Positions 17,842 through 25,528 are shown, counted from the first letter of the stretch. The stretch: DNA of 62,923 nucleotides from G001797105 sp964528155 (GCA_964528155.1 CAZGRL010000014.1:1-62923); one strand, 5' to 3'. Numbers and translations: made by a program. The notes: generated by a model not told the origin, from the letters alone.

Positions 17842-20495
17842 TGATCGATCGACAGACGTGCATCAACTTGATCAATGCCGCGGAAATCGCCAGGCGACCG
17901 GACTACGCCCGGATGCTCGCGGCGGATTGGCTATCGGCCTGGCCCGGGGACCACAAAGTCGCGTATCTCCTGGCTCGGATCGAGGCCGCCCAGGACCTCA
18001 ACCACCCGGCCATCGACCGCCTGTCAGGCTTGATCCTGGCGGATCCGGAAAACGCCGAGGCTTACGAGTCGTTGTCCAAGGTGCTGCGAAAGGCTGGATA
18101 CCCCACACGGGCTGCGGTGATCGAAGCGTGCGCCGGCGCGCTGCGTGGACAGGACATGGAGCGCGCAAAGGCGCCGTCGTGGGCGTTCGCCCTCAGCCGG
18201 GCCGTTGACTCGCTCAAGAAAGGTGACGCGCCTGCCGCCCAGATTGCAGCACAACAGGTACTTTCGGCTGACCCCGATATTCCACTCCCGACTTTGATCG
18301 CCGTGAAGGCCCATCTCGAATCAGGTGATCGCGCCGCGGCCTACGCCCTGGCGCGCACAGGCTGTGACCGTTGGCCGGAGTGCGTCGCATTCCGATTGGT
18401 CGTCGCGGATGAACTGATGACCACCGGCGAAACCGGGCGGGGAGTCGAGTATCTGCATCGCGCCGCGGCGGATGATCCGACAGGAGACCAGGTTCGTCGC
18501 ATACTCGGAGACGATCACCCCTACAAGGATCTCTGGCCTTCGACGCTTTCCATCGATTCCACCCGACCCGTGCCGGCAGAGGTCGCCGCGGTCCTTGGCG
18601 ACAACAAGCTCGCCTCTGGTCCGGTCTCAGCGCATTCGGCTCCGCAGGATTCAGCGGACACTGCGGGTCAGGCCGAGGTTTCTTCCGGAGATCAGCATGA
18701 CGAAGCTCCGCCGAGCTCGCCTCAGTCCCCGGTCGACGACGACGCACTTCCAACTCCTGAACCTTGGGAGGCCTTCCGCGGGCCGGACCCAGGTGACAGA
18801 CACGAGGACGGATCTCCCGATGCAAATCCGGTGGATGAAGTCAGGGCCGAATTTGACCGAATCGCGGCCAGCCTGAACGTGCGACATCGACGCTCCGACG
18901 AAGACAACCGTTCTCTTGCCTACGTCGTGCTTTCGAACAGGACACCGCTCATCCAGACGTTCGGCGTCGATCGATTCCGTCGACTGGACGAGACTGTGAT
19001 GTCCTTGGTGCAGGCCGTCCGTCGACGGCCGGGATGGTCGGCCTACCGTGTGTACATGGATGACCCTGCCTCACTCCAGGGATTCGGGATTGCGCCCGTC
19101 GATCCGGGGAACGCCTGGCAGATCAAGCTGCGTCTGGCCGACCTCGACCACGAGTTGGCCAAACGGGGCGAGATGATCGGCGCGCTGTTGATCATCGGGG
19201 GGCACAGAACTGTGCCATTCCATATGCTGCCCAACCCGACGGACGACGACGATGAGTCGGTTGCTTCTGATAACCCGTACGCTACAACCGACGAGAATTA
19301 CTTCGCTCCTGAGTGGCCAGTTGGACGGCTACCAACGGATGATGATCTTGAGCTGCTGGTGAAGCAGATCCGGATTGCTGCAGACGAACATCTGATTTCT
19401 GTCAGGGCGATCACACCCTGGATGCGCTTCCAACTGGCGATTTCGAACCTCATCAACCGCATCCTGCGGCGCCACGTCCGCGCTCTTGGCTACAGCGCCA
19501 GCATCTGGCGCCGGGCTTCCCTGGCCGTGTTTCGGACCATCGGCGATCCGGCTGCACTCTTCACCTCTCCTCCGGTTGAGACCGGTGCGCTGCCTGCGGC
19601 GGCTGGGGCGCCGACGCGCCTTTCCTACTTCAACTTGCATGGCATCGCCGATGGTCCGGAGTGGTTCGGTCAGCGTGATCCGTTGCGCGATAAGCAGGCC
19701 GTGACGGACTTCCCGATTGCCTTGCGTCCGGAAGACGTGGTGAACAGCGGCCGCGCCCCACGGATCGTCTTCACCGAAGCTTGCTATGGGGCGAACGTGC
19801 TCGACAAGACGACCGAGACAGCCTTGTGCCTGAAGTTCCTCGCCTCAGGTACGCACGGGGTCGTTGGATCGACCAAAGTGTCCTATGGCTCCGTCACCCC
19901 ACCCCTGATCGGAGCTGACCTGCTTGGTCGATTGTTCTGGGAGGGATTGAACCAGGGACTGCCCGCAGGTGAGGCGCTGCGCCGGGCCAAGCTCGGGCTG
20001 GCCGGGGCGATGCACCGCCGCCAAAGCTACCTCGACGGTGAGGATCAGAAGACCCTCATCTCCTTCGTCCTCTACGGCGACCCTTTGTACGCGCCCGGTC
20101 ATGCGCCAGCGGTCGTGGGCCGAAAGTCGGTGATCCGCCGCAGCTCGCGCCCGACCCAGATGAAGACGGCTTGCGCGCTCGGCGGCCGAGATGTGGCAGA
20201 GCAGGAGATCCAGTCGGAAGCCCTCGGCCGGATCAAGTCTATCGTGGCCCAGTATCTCCCGGGCTTGTCGGACGCCGAATGTCACATCCACTCCCAGCAT
20301 TGCGGCTGTGACGGCGTAGGTCACACCTGCCCGTCTCACCAACTGGGGATCAAGGTCGGTCCGACCGACAACAAGCCGACGTACGTGGTCACGTTCTCCA
20401 AGCAGGTCCCATCGGGGAACCGGCATCACTCGCACTACGCCCGGCTCACTCTCGATCCGTCCGGCAAGGTGCTGAAGCTCGCGGTCTCCAGGTGA
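17841..20495 (+). CDS. Caspase-fold (C25/gingipain-like) cysteine peptidase with TPR-like N terminus
   Basis: An 884-residue protein. Residues 1-230 are helical TPR-like repeats. About 250-325 is an acidic, Pro/Ser/Asp-rich linker. About 345-770 is a clan CD peptidase domain: LLIIGGHRTVPFHMLP and SDNPYATTDENYFAPEW...VGRLP match the C25 N-terminal half. The catalytic pair is His600 (YFNLHGIADG) and Cys648 (FTEACYGAN), 48 residues apart. The C-terminal 95 residues hold a Cys/His cluster (Cys814, His815, His817, His820, Cys821, Cys823, His828, Cys830, His833), probably metal-binding. No signal peptide or T9SS tail is visible, so unlike gingipains it should act inside the cell. It is translationally coupled to the giant TPR gene, which suggests scaffold-controlled proteolysis. 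Substrate is unknown. Confidence 0.82.
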   Translation: MIDRQTCINLINAAEIARRPDYARMLAADWLSAWPGDHKVAYLLARIEAAQDLNHPAIDRLSGLILADPENAEAYESLSKVLRKAGYPTRAAVIEACAGALRGQDMERAKAPSWAFALSRAVDSLKKGDAPAAQIAAQQVLSADPDIPLPTLIAVKAHLESGDRAAAYALARTGCDRWPECVAFRLVVADELMTTGETGRGVEYLHRAAADDPTGDQVRRILGDDHPYKDLWPSTLSIDSTRPVPAEVAAVLGDNKLASGPVSAHSAPQDSADTAGQAEVSSGDQHDEAPPSSPQSPVDDDALPTPEPWEAFRGPDPGDRHEDGSPDANPVDEVRAEFDRIAASLNVRHRRSDEDNRSLAYVVLSNRTPLIQTFGVDRFRRLDETVMSLVQAVRRRPGWSAYRVYMDDPASLQGFGIAPVDPGNAWQIKLRLADLDHELAKRGEMIGALLIIGGHRTVPFHMLPNPTDDDDESVASDNPYATTDENYFAPEWPVGRLPTDDDLELLVKQIRIAADEHLISVRAITPWMRFQLAISNLINRILRRHVRALGYSASIWRRASLAVFRTIGDPAALFTSPPVETGALPAAAGAPTRLSYFNLHGIADGPEWFGQRDPLRDKQAVTDFPIALRPEDVVNSGRAPRIVFTEACYGANVLDKTTETALCLKFLASGTHGVVGSTKVSYGSVTPPLIGADLLGRLFWEGLNQGLPAGEALRRAKLGLAGAMHRRQSYLDGEDQKTLISFVLYGDPLYAPGHAPAVVGRKSVIRRSSRPTQMKTACALGGRDVAEQEIQSEALGRIKSIVAQYLPGLSDAECHIHSQHCGCDGVGHTCPSHQLGIKVGPTDNKPTYVVTFSKQVPSGNRHHSHYARLTLDPSGKVLKLAVSR

Positions 20496-20500
20496 TCGGG

Positions 20501-20517
20501 ACGGCACAGACCTTGCA
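20501..20517 (+). promoter_or_regulatory. Sigma-54 promoter upstream of the TIM-barrel/ftsZ genes
   Basis: ACGGCACAGACCTTGCA has GG (20503-20504) and GC (20515-20516) exactly ten bases apart, a full GGCAC and a perfect TTGCA. Only the leading T of TGGCAC is C. Predicted +1 is about 20528. It lies in the 40-nt gap behind the peptidase gene. Confidence 0.65.
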
Positions 20518-20535
20518 TCATGCAGAGGACCGAGG

Positions 20536-21822
20536 ATGTCCTCCATGGGAACAGCAAATCAACGGATCGGCTATTACTACTACCCTGACGCCGAACACTA
20601 CACCGCCCGAGACCTCGAAACCTGGCTGCCGGTGCTCGACGAGCTGGGCGCTCATTGGCTGACCCTTCGCGCCACCCCACAACGAGCCGTGCCGGAGGCG
20701 TTCATCCGGGGTCTCAAGCAAGCCGGCATTGAGCCCATCGTCCACATCCCTTGCGCCATCGGGGAGCATAGCCCCGAAGAGCTGTCGGCGATCCTGCCCA
20801 GCTACGCCCGATGGGGGGTCCGATACGTCGTGGTCTTCGATCGCCCAAACATGCAACGGAGCTGGAAGTCGTCCGCCTGGGCGAAGAGCGGACTGGTCGA
20901 GCGGTTTCTGGACATCGCCCTTCCCGTCTTGCAGCTAGAGCGCCAGGTCGGCTTGCAGCCTGTGTTTCCACCTCTCGAGCCCGGTGGAGATTATTGGGAC
21001 ACCGCGTTTCTCGAGGCTGCCCTTGGAGCCATTGCCCGGCGCGGCAAGACCCCGTTGCTCGAGGACATGGCATTGTCCATGTACGCCTGGACTGGGGACC
21101 ACGGGCTGGAATGGGGCGCCGGTGGCCCACAGGCCTGGCCCGAAGCCCGTCCCTACCATTCCCCGGAGGGGACGCAGGATCAACGCGGCTTTCGCATCTT
21201 CGATTGGTACTCCGCCATCGCCGTTAAGGCGCTCGAGCGCACCGTGCCCATGTTGGTTGTCGCCGGGGGCGCCACGGATGAGACCAACGGAACTAAGCTG
21301 GGGCCGTCGAAGGTTGTTGATCTGAACCTCTCGATCATCCGCGCGTTGGACAGCGGAGCTGTGCCGTCCGACCTGCTGAATTTCAGCTTCTATCTCCTGG
21401 CGGCCGCCGAGTCGGCCCCCGAAGCAGAAATGGCCTGGTTCCCTCCCTCTGGAAAACCCCGGCCGATCGTCGGAGCCATGCGTGATTTCCTGCGTCGAGC
21501 TGCCAAGACACCCGATGCGCCCCAATCCAAGTCATTGGAGCACTACGTCCTGATGGCCGTGCCGCGGGGCGCCTCGGACATCTTCCAGTGGGCCTCGGTC
21601 GGCGAGTACGCCATCGCCGAACGGGCCACCGTCGGTTTCTCCCCAGCGGAGGCCCGATTGGCTCGCAAGGTGACTCTCGTTGGAGACGAGTCGGCCATTC
21701 CGAAGTCCATAGAAGACACATTGCGTCGCGCCGGCTGTACCGTCGAGCGCGTGATGACACAGCGAAGATCGAAGCGTTCAGGTTTTCGTTTCCCGTTGGG
21801 GTTAGGAGCAAACCATGGTTGA
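20536..21822 (+). CDS. TIM-barrel-like protein of unknown function
   Basis: A 428-residue protein without signal peptide. The N-terminal 320 residues look like a (beta/alpha)8 barrel: YYYYPDAEHYTARDLETWLP, then strands HWLTLRAT, PIVHIPC, RYVVVFDRPN, VGLQPVFPPLEPGG and TPLLEDMAL, and later MLVVAGGATDETNG. It recalls the glycoside-hydrolase superfamily, but no family catalytic pair can be assigned. The C-terminal 100 residues are different and end in a basic tail (QRRSKRSGFRF). ATG 20536 is used; ATG 20545, with GAGG nine bases before it, fits the predicted sigma-54 transcript start better. Its stop overlaps the ftsZ start by 8 nt. Confidence 0.75.
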   Translation: MSSMGTANQRIGYYYYPDAEHYTARDLETWLPVLDELGAHWLTLRATPQRAVPEAFIRGLKQAGIEPIVHIPCAIGEHSPEELSAILPSYARWGVRYVVVFDRPNMQRSWKSSAWAKSGLVERFLDIALPVLQLERQVGLQPVFPPLEPGGDYWDTAFLEAALGAIARRGKTPLLEDMALSMYAWTGDHGLEWGAGGPQAWPEARPYHSPEGTQDQRGFRIFDWYSAIAVKALERTVPMLVVAGGATDETNGTKLGPSKVVDLNLSIIRALDSGAVPSDLLNFSFYLLAAAESAPEAEMAWFPPSGKPRPIVGAMRDFLRRAAKTPDAPQSKSLEHYVLMAVPRGASDIFQWASVGEYAIAERATVGFSPAEARLARKVTLVGDESAIPKSIEDTLRRAGCTVERVMTQRRSKRSGFRFPLGLGANHG

Positions 21823-22954
21823 GAACATTCGGTTCTTCCCCACTGCCGAATCGACCCCCGCGCCGGAGACCAGCCCCATCGGCCGGGCGGTGGTGAAGGT
21901 GCTCGGATTGGGTGGAGGCGGGTCGAACGCGGTAAACCGGATGATCGAGATCGGCCTCTCCGGCGTAGATTTCATCGCCGCCAATACAGATCGCCAGGCC
22001 TTGACTTCGAGCCTGGCGCCGACTCGAATACAGCTTGGCCCGCGCATCACACGCGGGTTGGGCGCCGGCGGTGATCCTAAGATCGGGGCAGCCGCTGCCA
22101 TGGAGAGCAGTCGCGAGATCGCCTCGGCGCTTTCCGGCTCGGACATGGTTTTCATCACGGCCGGAATGGGCGGAGGTACAGGGACGGGTTCGGCTGCGGT
22201 GGCGGCCGAGATCGCCCAAGAAGTCGGCGCGGTTGTCATCGCCGTGGTGACCATGCCGTTCGCGTTTGAGATGGTTCGGCGATCGCACAACGCAACCGAA
22301 GGCGTTCGCCTGCTACAGCCCCATACGCACACACTGATCACCGTCCCCAACGATCGTCTCCTGCAGGTCGTTCCGCGCGACGTGAGCCTCGAGGTCGCCT
22401 TCCGATTGGCCGATGATGTTTTGCGCCAGGGCATTCAGGGGATCTCGGAACTGATCACCAAGCCGGGAATGATCAATGTCGACTTCGCCAACGTGCGCCA
22501 GCTCATGTTGCACGGCGGCGGCGCCCTGATGGCGATCGGCCTCGGCCAAGGCTCGGACAAGGCGACCGATGCGATCAACCAGGCACTGCATCATCCGCTT
22601 CTGGAATTGGAGAGCCTCGGGCAGGCGAGTGGGGTCCTGGTGCACTTCACCGGCGGCGAGGATCTGACGCTACATGAGGTGGGCCACGCGGTCACCGATC
22701 TCAGGGCCAGTCTCGCCCCAGACGCCGAGATCATCCTCGGTGCTACGACTGAACCGGAGATGGAAGGAAGAGCCCAGGTGATTCTCATCGTCACCGGAAT
22801 CGGCGGTCGGCCGCTCGCTTCGATCATCCAGCCGGAGGTCGTCAAAGCCTCCGAGGCATTGGCCCCGGTCACTTTGCACACAACCCAGCCGCCTTCCGTC
22901 GAGACGGATCTGGATCTGCCGGCTTTCTTGCGTCGGCGGATGGCTTCGGCCTGA
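21815..22954 (+). CDS. ftsZ: FtsZ-family GTPase with altered T7 catalytic loop
   Basis: This 379-residue tubulin-like protein is clearly FtsZ. It has GLGGGGSNAVNRM at 31-43, the GAGGDPKIG loop, the tubulin signature GGGTGTG at 119-125, and a C-terminal peptide DLDLPAFLRRR matching the FtsA/ZipA-binding tail. The T7 synergy loop reads NVDFANV (Asn221, Asp223, Asn226). The canonical motif is NxDFADV, so the second catalytic aspartate (Asp212 in E. coli) is asparagine. In known FtsZ this residue completes the GTPase site of the neighbouring subunit; slow hydrolysis is expected. No ftsA, ftsQ or mur genes are nearby. AGGAG precedes the ATG; the start overlaps the TIM-barrel gene. It could be the only FtsZ of the organism or a specialised paralogue. 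Confidence 0.93.
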   Translation: MVENIRFFPTAESTPAPETSPIGRAVVKVLGLGGGGSNAVNRMIEIGLSGVDFIAANTDRQALTSSLAPTRIQLGPRITRGLGAGGDPKIGAAAAMESSREIASALSGSDMVFITAGMGGGTGTGSAAVAAEIAQEVGAVVIAVVTMPFAFEMVRRSHNATEGVRLLQPHTHTLITVPNDRLLQVVPRDVSLEVAFRLADDVLRQGIQGISELITKPGMINVDFANVRQLMLHGGGALMAIGLGQGSDKATDAINQALHHPLLELESLGQASGVLVHFTGGEDLTLHEVGHAVTDLRASLAPDAEIILGATTEPEMEGRAQVILIVTGIGGRPLASIIQPEVVKASEALAPVTLHTTQPPSVETDLDLPAFLRRRMASA

Positions 22955-22969
22955 TCAGGAGTGTCCACC

Positions 22970-23194
22970 GTGAGCGATGAGTTGGTAACCAAAGTCAGTC
23001 GGCAAGTGACCAAGACCTTCCCTGAGATGCGAGGTGTACGCCCCACCGTCCGGCGCGATTCCGCTGACAAAGCGCGCTTCACCCTGACGTTCAAAGGCAA
23101 GGCCGATCTTCCGGGCGGCAAGAAGCTCAGCCGGATCGTGCGCGTCGTTGCCGATGAGCGCGGCCGTATCATCCGCATCAGCACTTCGAGGTAG
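22970..23194 (+). CDS. Small basic protein downstream of ftsZ
   Basis: 74 residues from the GTG at 22970, which has AGGAG at 22957-22961 with 8-nt spacing. An earlier in-frame GTG at 22961 overlaps that ribosome site and is less likely. The sequence suggests a helix followed by a beta sheet (ARFTLTFKGKADL, SRIVRVVADERGRIIRIS). No family is recognised. It lies 15 nt behind ftsZ and 5 nt before the next small gene, so it belongs to the same transcript. Confidence 0.65.
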   Translation: MSDELVTKVSRQVTKTFPEMRGVRPTVRRDSADKARFTLTFKGKADLPGGKKLSRIVRVVADERGRIIRISTSR

Positions 23195-23199
23195 CTTCG

Positions 23200-23400
23200 A
23201 TGGAATCCATCATCAGCCAGCATGAGGAGACGGCCCGAATGGTGTTTTGGGGCGCGGTTGCCTTCGTCGCCGATCAGGCTCTCCGCAGGAGAAAGACGCT
23301 CCGCCGGATCATGCGTTATGCGCCGCTGACAGCCGGCGCAGCAGCCGCTTATCTGGTCGGTTGTTTCGTCGGCGCCGCGCTGATGATGGTCCTTCCATAG
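23200..23400 (+). CDS. Small single-TM protein
   Basis: 66 residues with a short N-terminal helix, a basic patch (RRRKTLRRIMR, about 29-39) and one hydrophobic segment at about 42-64. It is the last gene of the ftsZ transcript, 5 nt behind the preceding gene and 25 nt before a strong palindrome. By position it might tether the FtsZ variant or its partners to the membrane. That is speculation. Confidence 0.55.
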   Translation: MESIISQHEETARMVFWGAVAFVADQALRRRKTLRRIMRYAPLTAGAAAAYLVGCFVGAALMMVLP

Positions 23401-23425
23401 TATTTCGCGCCATTCCGACGCACAT

Positions 23426-23476
23426 GGCGATATGAGGCAGTGGGGCGGCCAGGCCGCCCCACTGCCTCATATCGCC
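23426..23476. terminator. Perfect 51-nt palindrome ending the cluster
   Basis: Arms 23426-23450 and 23452-23476 are exact reverse complements over 25 bp around a single A. There is no T tract on either side. It probably acts as a bidirectional transcription end or mRNA-stabilising hairpin. The length and perfection also fit a mobile palindromic repeat unit. Confidence 0.7.
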
Positions 23477-23513
23477 CGAACCACGCGCACTGCGAAGAAT
23501 CGGCGGGCTTGCG

Positions 23514-23542
23514 TTGCAGTGCCTGCTCGCCGAGGGTAGAAT
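23514..23542 (+). promoter_or_regulatory. Promoter of the LCP-like gene
   Basis: TTGCAG (23514-23519), 17-nt spacer, TAGAAT (23537-23542). Predicted +1 is near 23549, giving a 35-nt leader to ATG 23584. Confidence 0.65.
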
Positions 23543-23583
23543 CCGGGAGCATCGGTCCCCCATTCTCTCCTGTCGACGAGAAC

Positions 23584-24339
23584 ATGACCAGACGTCCCCC
23601 CATCACCATCCTCGCTGTCGTCATGCTGGTCTTCTTTGTCTTCGGCGTACTCACGGTCATCGTCAGTCAACAGAGCCGGCCGAGGACCGTTTCACCCACC
23701 TCCACCGCGACCTTCATCTCCCCCCGCCGTCCGGACCAGCAGACGATCATCTTGCTCGGCGTCGACGACCTCGGTCGTTCCACCCCGGCCCTCGAGGCGA
23801 TCTGGTTCGCCACGTATCGTCTGCCCGCCAAGGATCTATTCCTGTTTGGAATGCCGATCGATCTCGAGCCGTACGAGAACTCGTCCGACAACTTGAGGGA
23901 CATGTTCTCCTGGGAGGCCGACCGAGGTGTCGAGCCGGCTTTCCTCCAGGCATTGCAGGAGCTCGTGCCTCTCACACCGAATGCGATCATCGTGCTGGAT
24001 GAAGAAGGATTCAGTTCGGTCGTCGATTATCTGGGAGGGATTGATGTCAACGGCGCAAGGATGGACGGCTCCCAGGTGGTCAGCGTCGTGGGCCTTCTGC
24101 GTGACAATCCGCAGGCGCTGCTCTCAACTCAGCAACACTTCGTTGAATCCATGGCCGGACGGGTTGCGGACCTCGAGGAACATCCCGATCTCACACCACT
24201 CTTGGCGATCCTGCCTGAGCATGGGTTCTTGTCCGTGGACGTGAAGGTCCTGGTCGATGCGGTTGCGCCACTCCTGCCGCTTGAGCCTGAGATGATTCAC
24301 ATCGATCTGCCGTGGGCCCAGGCTACACCACCAGCATAA
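23584..24339 (+). CDS. LytR-CpsA-Psr-like membrane-anchored protein (divergent)
   Basis: A 251-residue protein with an N-terminal membrane anchor (TILAVVMLVFFVFGVLTVIV, about 7-26) and an extracellular domain. It begins IILLGVDDLGRSTPALEAIW...LFLFGMPIDLEPY, the pattern of an LCP domain (LLGxD ... sIPRD). The usual Arg-Asp of SIPRD is replaced by MPID, so normal pyrophosphate-lipid phosphotransferase chemistry is doubtful. LCP proteins attach glycopolymers to peptidoglycan in monoderm cell walls. The start at 23584 is chosen because the extended frame upstream runs through the palindrome. It is monocistronic by appearance. Confidence 0.6.
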   Translation: MTRRPPITILAVVMLVFFVFGVLTVIVSQQSRPRTVSPTSTATFISPRRPDQQTIILLGVDDLGRSTPALEAIWFATYRLPAKDLFLFGMPIDLEPYENSSDNLRDMFSWEADRGVEPAFLQALQELVPLTPNAIIVLDEEGFSSVVDYLGGIDVNGARMDGSQVVSVVGLLRDNPQALLSTQQHFVESMAGRVADLEEHPDLTPLLAILPEHGFLSVDVKVLVDAVAPLLPLEPEMIHIDLPWAQATPPA

Positions 24340-24534
24340 TTGTGCAGATCGTCCTGGGATGCCTTGCGGTAATCCGGGGATCGTCAAGGCCAATTCCGAA
24401 TTCTGACGAGGCCTCTCCTGTTTCGCTTGCAGCCAGCACATGAAAATGAGATGACCGGACTGCAAGACGTACTCCAATCGGAAGGCCCACGCAGGAATGT
24501 CTGCCCAGCGCCACGGCTGGATTTGGGCAAGGTC
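24340..24534. other. Intergenic stretch without identifiable gene
   Basis: The 24340-24707 interval contains no supported gene. Its right half carries the promoter at 24535 and the leader of the binding-protein gene. The left half shows no clear signal. Confidence 0.5.
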
Positions 24535-24563
24535 TTGCTATTCACGCCGAGTTTGGCTATGCT
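24535..24563 (+). promoter_or_regulatory. Promoter of the amino-acid ABC transporter
   Basis: TTGCTA (24535-24540), 17-nt spacer, TATGCT (24558-24563). Predicted +1 is near 24571. The roughly 137-nt leader opens with a GCCCGG/CCGGGC hairpin (24575-24596). Confidence 0.65.
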
Positions 24564-24707
24564 TACCTGTAATCGCCCGGTGAACGACCTCCGGGCACGC
24601 ATCAACACCATGTTTTCGATTCGCCACGACAAGCGAGGAGGCGCATGCCAAACGAGACACACGCACGATTCCCAGATTCAGCAAAGTCCTTGATATGGAG
24701 GAGAGGC

Positions 24708-25493
24708 ATGAAGAAGAGTGCAATCCTTTCAGTTGTGATCCTGGCGGCGCTAATCCTCGCCGCTTGTGGAGCCGCGGCGACGCCGACCCCCGAGCCACCG
24801 AATCCGATGGACCTCGGCGGACGGACCATCACAGTCGCTGTTGAGAACGCCTACCCGCCCTTCAACTCGATCGATGAAGCCAGCGGCCAGGGTGTCGGTT
24901 GGGACTACGACACCGTGAAAGAGATCTGCAGCCGGATCAATTGCGTCCCCGATTTCAAGGAAGCCGCCTGGGACGGCATCTTCCCGGCCATGCAGGCCGG
25001 CGAGTATGACATGCTGGCCGACGGCGTGACCTACACTGAAGAACGCGATCAGATCGTCGATTTCTCAACGCCGTATGTCACCATCGGCCAGGTTCTCCTG
25101 ATGCGTGCCGGAGAGGAAGGCACGGCTCTGGATGCGGCCAAGGCGGACGACAACTTCCTAGTCGGCACCCAGATCGGGACCACGAACGAAATGGTCGCCA
25201 AGGAGAACTTCCCAGAGGCACGCGTCAAGAGCTTCGAGGACTTCGGCGGCGCCACGTCGGCCTTGATGTCCGGCGATATCGATGGTGTCGTGATCGACAC
25301 AGTCTCGGCTGTCGGCTTCATCGGCGCCAACCCGGGCAAAATGGCGATCGGCCCGACGCTCACCTCGGACGAACAACTTGCCTTCGTGTTCCCGCCGGGC
25401 AGCGATCTGATCGAGCCCGTGAACTCCGCCCTGGCTTCGATGGAGGCCGACGGGACCCTCAAGGCATTGAACGACAAGTGGTTCAACCCCTAG
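24708..25493 (+). CDS. Polar amino-acid ABC transporter substrate-binding lipoprotein
   Basis: A 261-residue SBP_bac_3-type protein that binds a polar amino acid outside the membrane and hands it to the permease. It has a lipoprotein signal (MKKSAILSVVILAALILAACG, cleaved before Cys), a Thr/Pro linker, then the two-lobed fold with VAVENAYPPFNSIDE, WDGIFPAMQAGEYDMLADGVTYTEER and a late LKALNDKWF. The ATG at 24708 follows GGAGGAGAGG and begins exactly at the signal peptide. An in-frame ATG at 24645 also has GAGGAGG before it but would add 21 residues ahead of the signal. A permease follows after a hairpin. Confidence 0.93.
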   Translation: MKKSAILSVVILAALILAACGAAATPTPEPPNPMDLGGRTITVAVENAYPPFNSIDEASGQGVGWDYDTVKEICSRINCVPDFKEAAWDGIFPAMQAGEYDMLADGVTYTEERDQIVDFSTPYVTIGQVLLMRAGEEGTALDAAKADDNFLVGTQIGTTNEMVAKENFPEARVKSFEDFGGATSALMSGDIDGVVIDTVSAVGFIGANPGKMAIGPTLTSDEQLAFVFPPGSDLIEPVNSALASMEADGTLKALNDKWFNP

Positions 25494-25528
25494 CCAACGC
25501 GCAGGTAGCTCAACACCTGGCTAGATCC

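Noticed and set aside
12697..20495. TPR plus caspase-fold genes as a type III-E CRISPR (Craspase) system
   Set aside because: No CRISPR repeats, Cas7/Cas11 fusion or adaptation genes; the peptidase matches C25 rather than CHAT.
21815..22954. TubZ, CetZ or phage tubulin
   Set aside because: The N-terminal signature, GAGGDPKIG loop and the DLDLPAFLRRR tail are those of bacterial FtsZ.
24524..24539. TGGGCAAGGTCTTGCT as a fourth sigma-54 promoter, before the ABC transporter
   Set aside because: Spacing is right but the -24 half keeps only TGG of TGGCAC, and a good sigma-70 promoter overlaps it.
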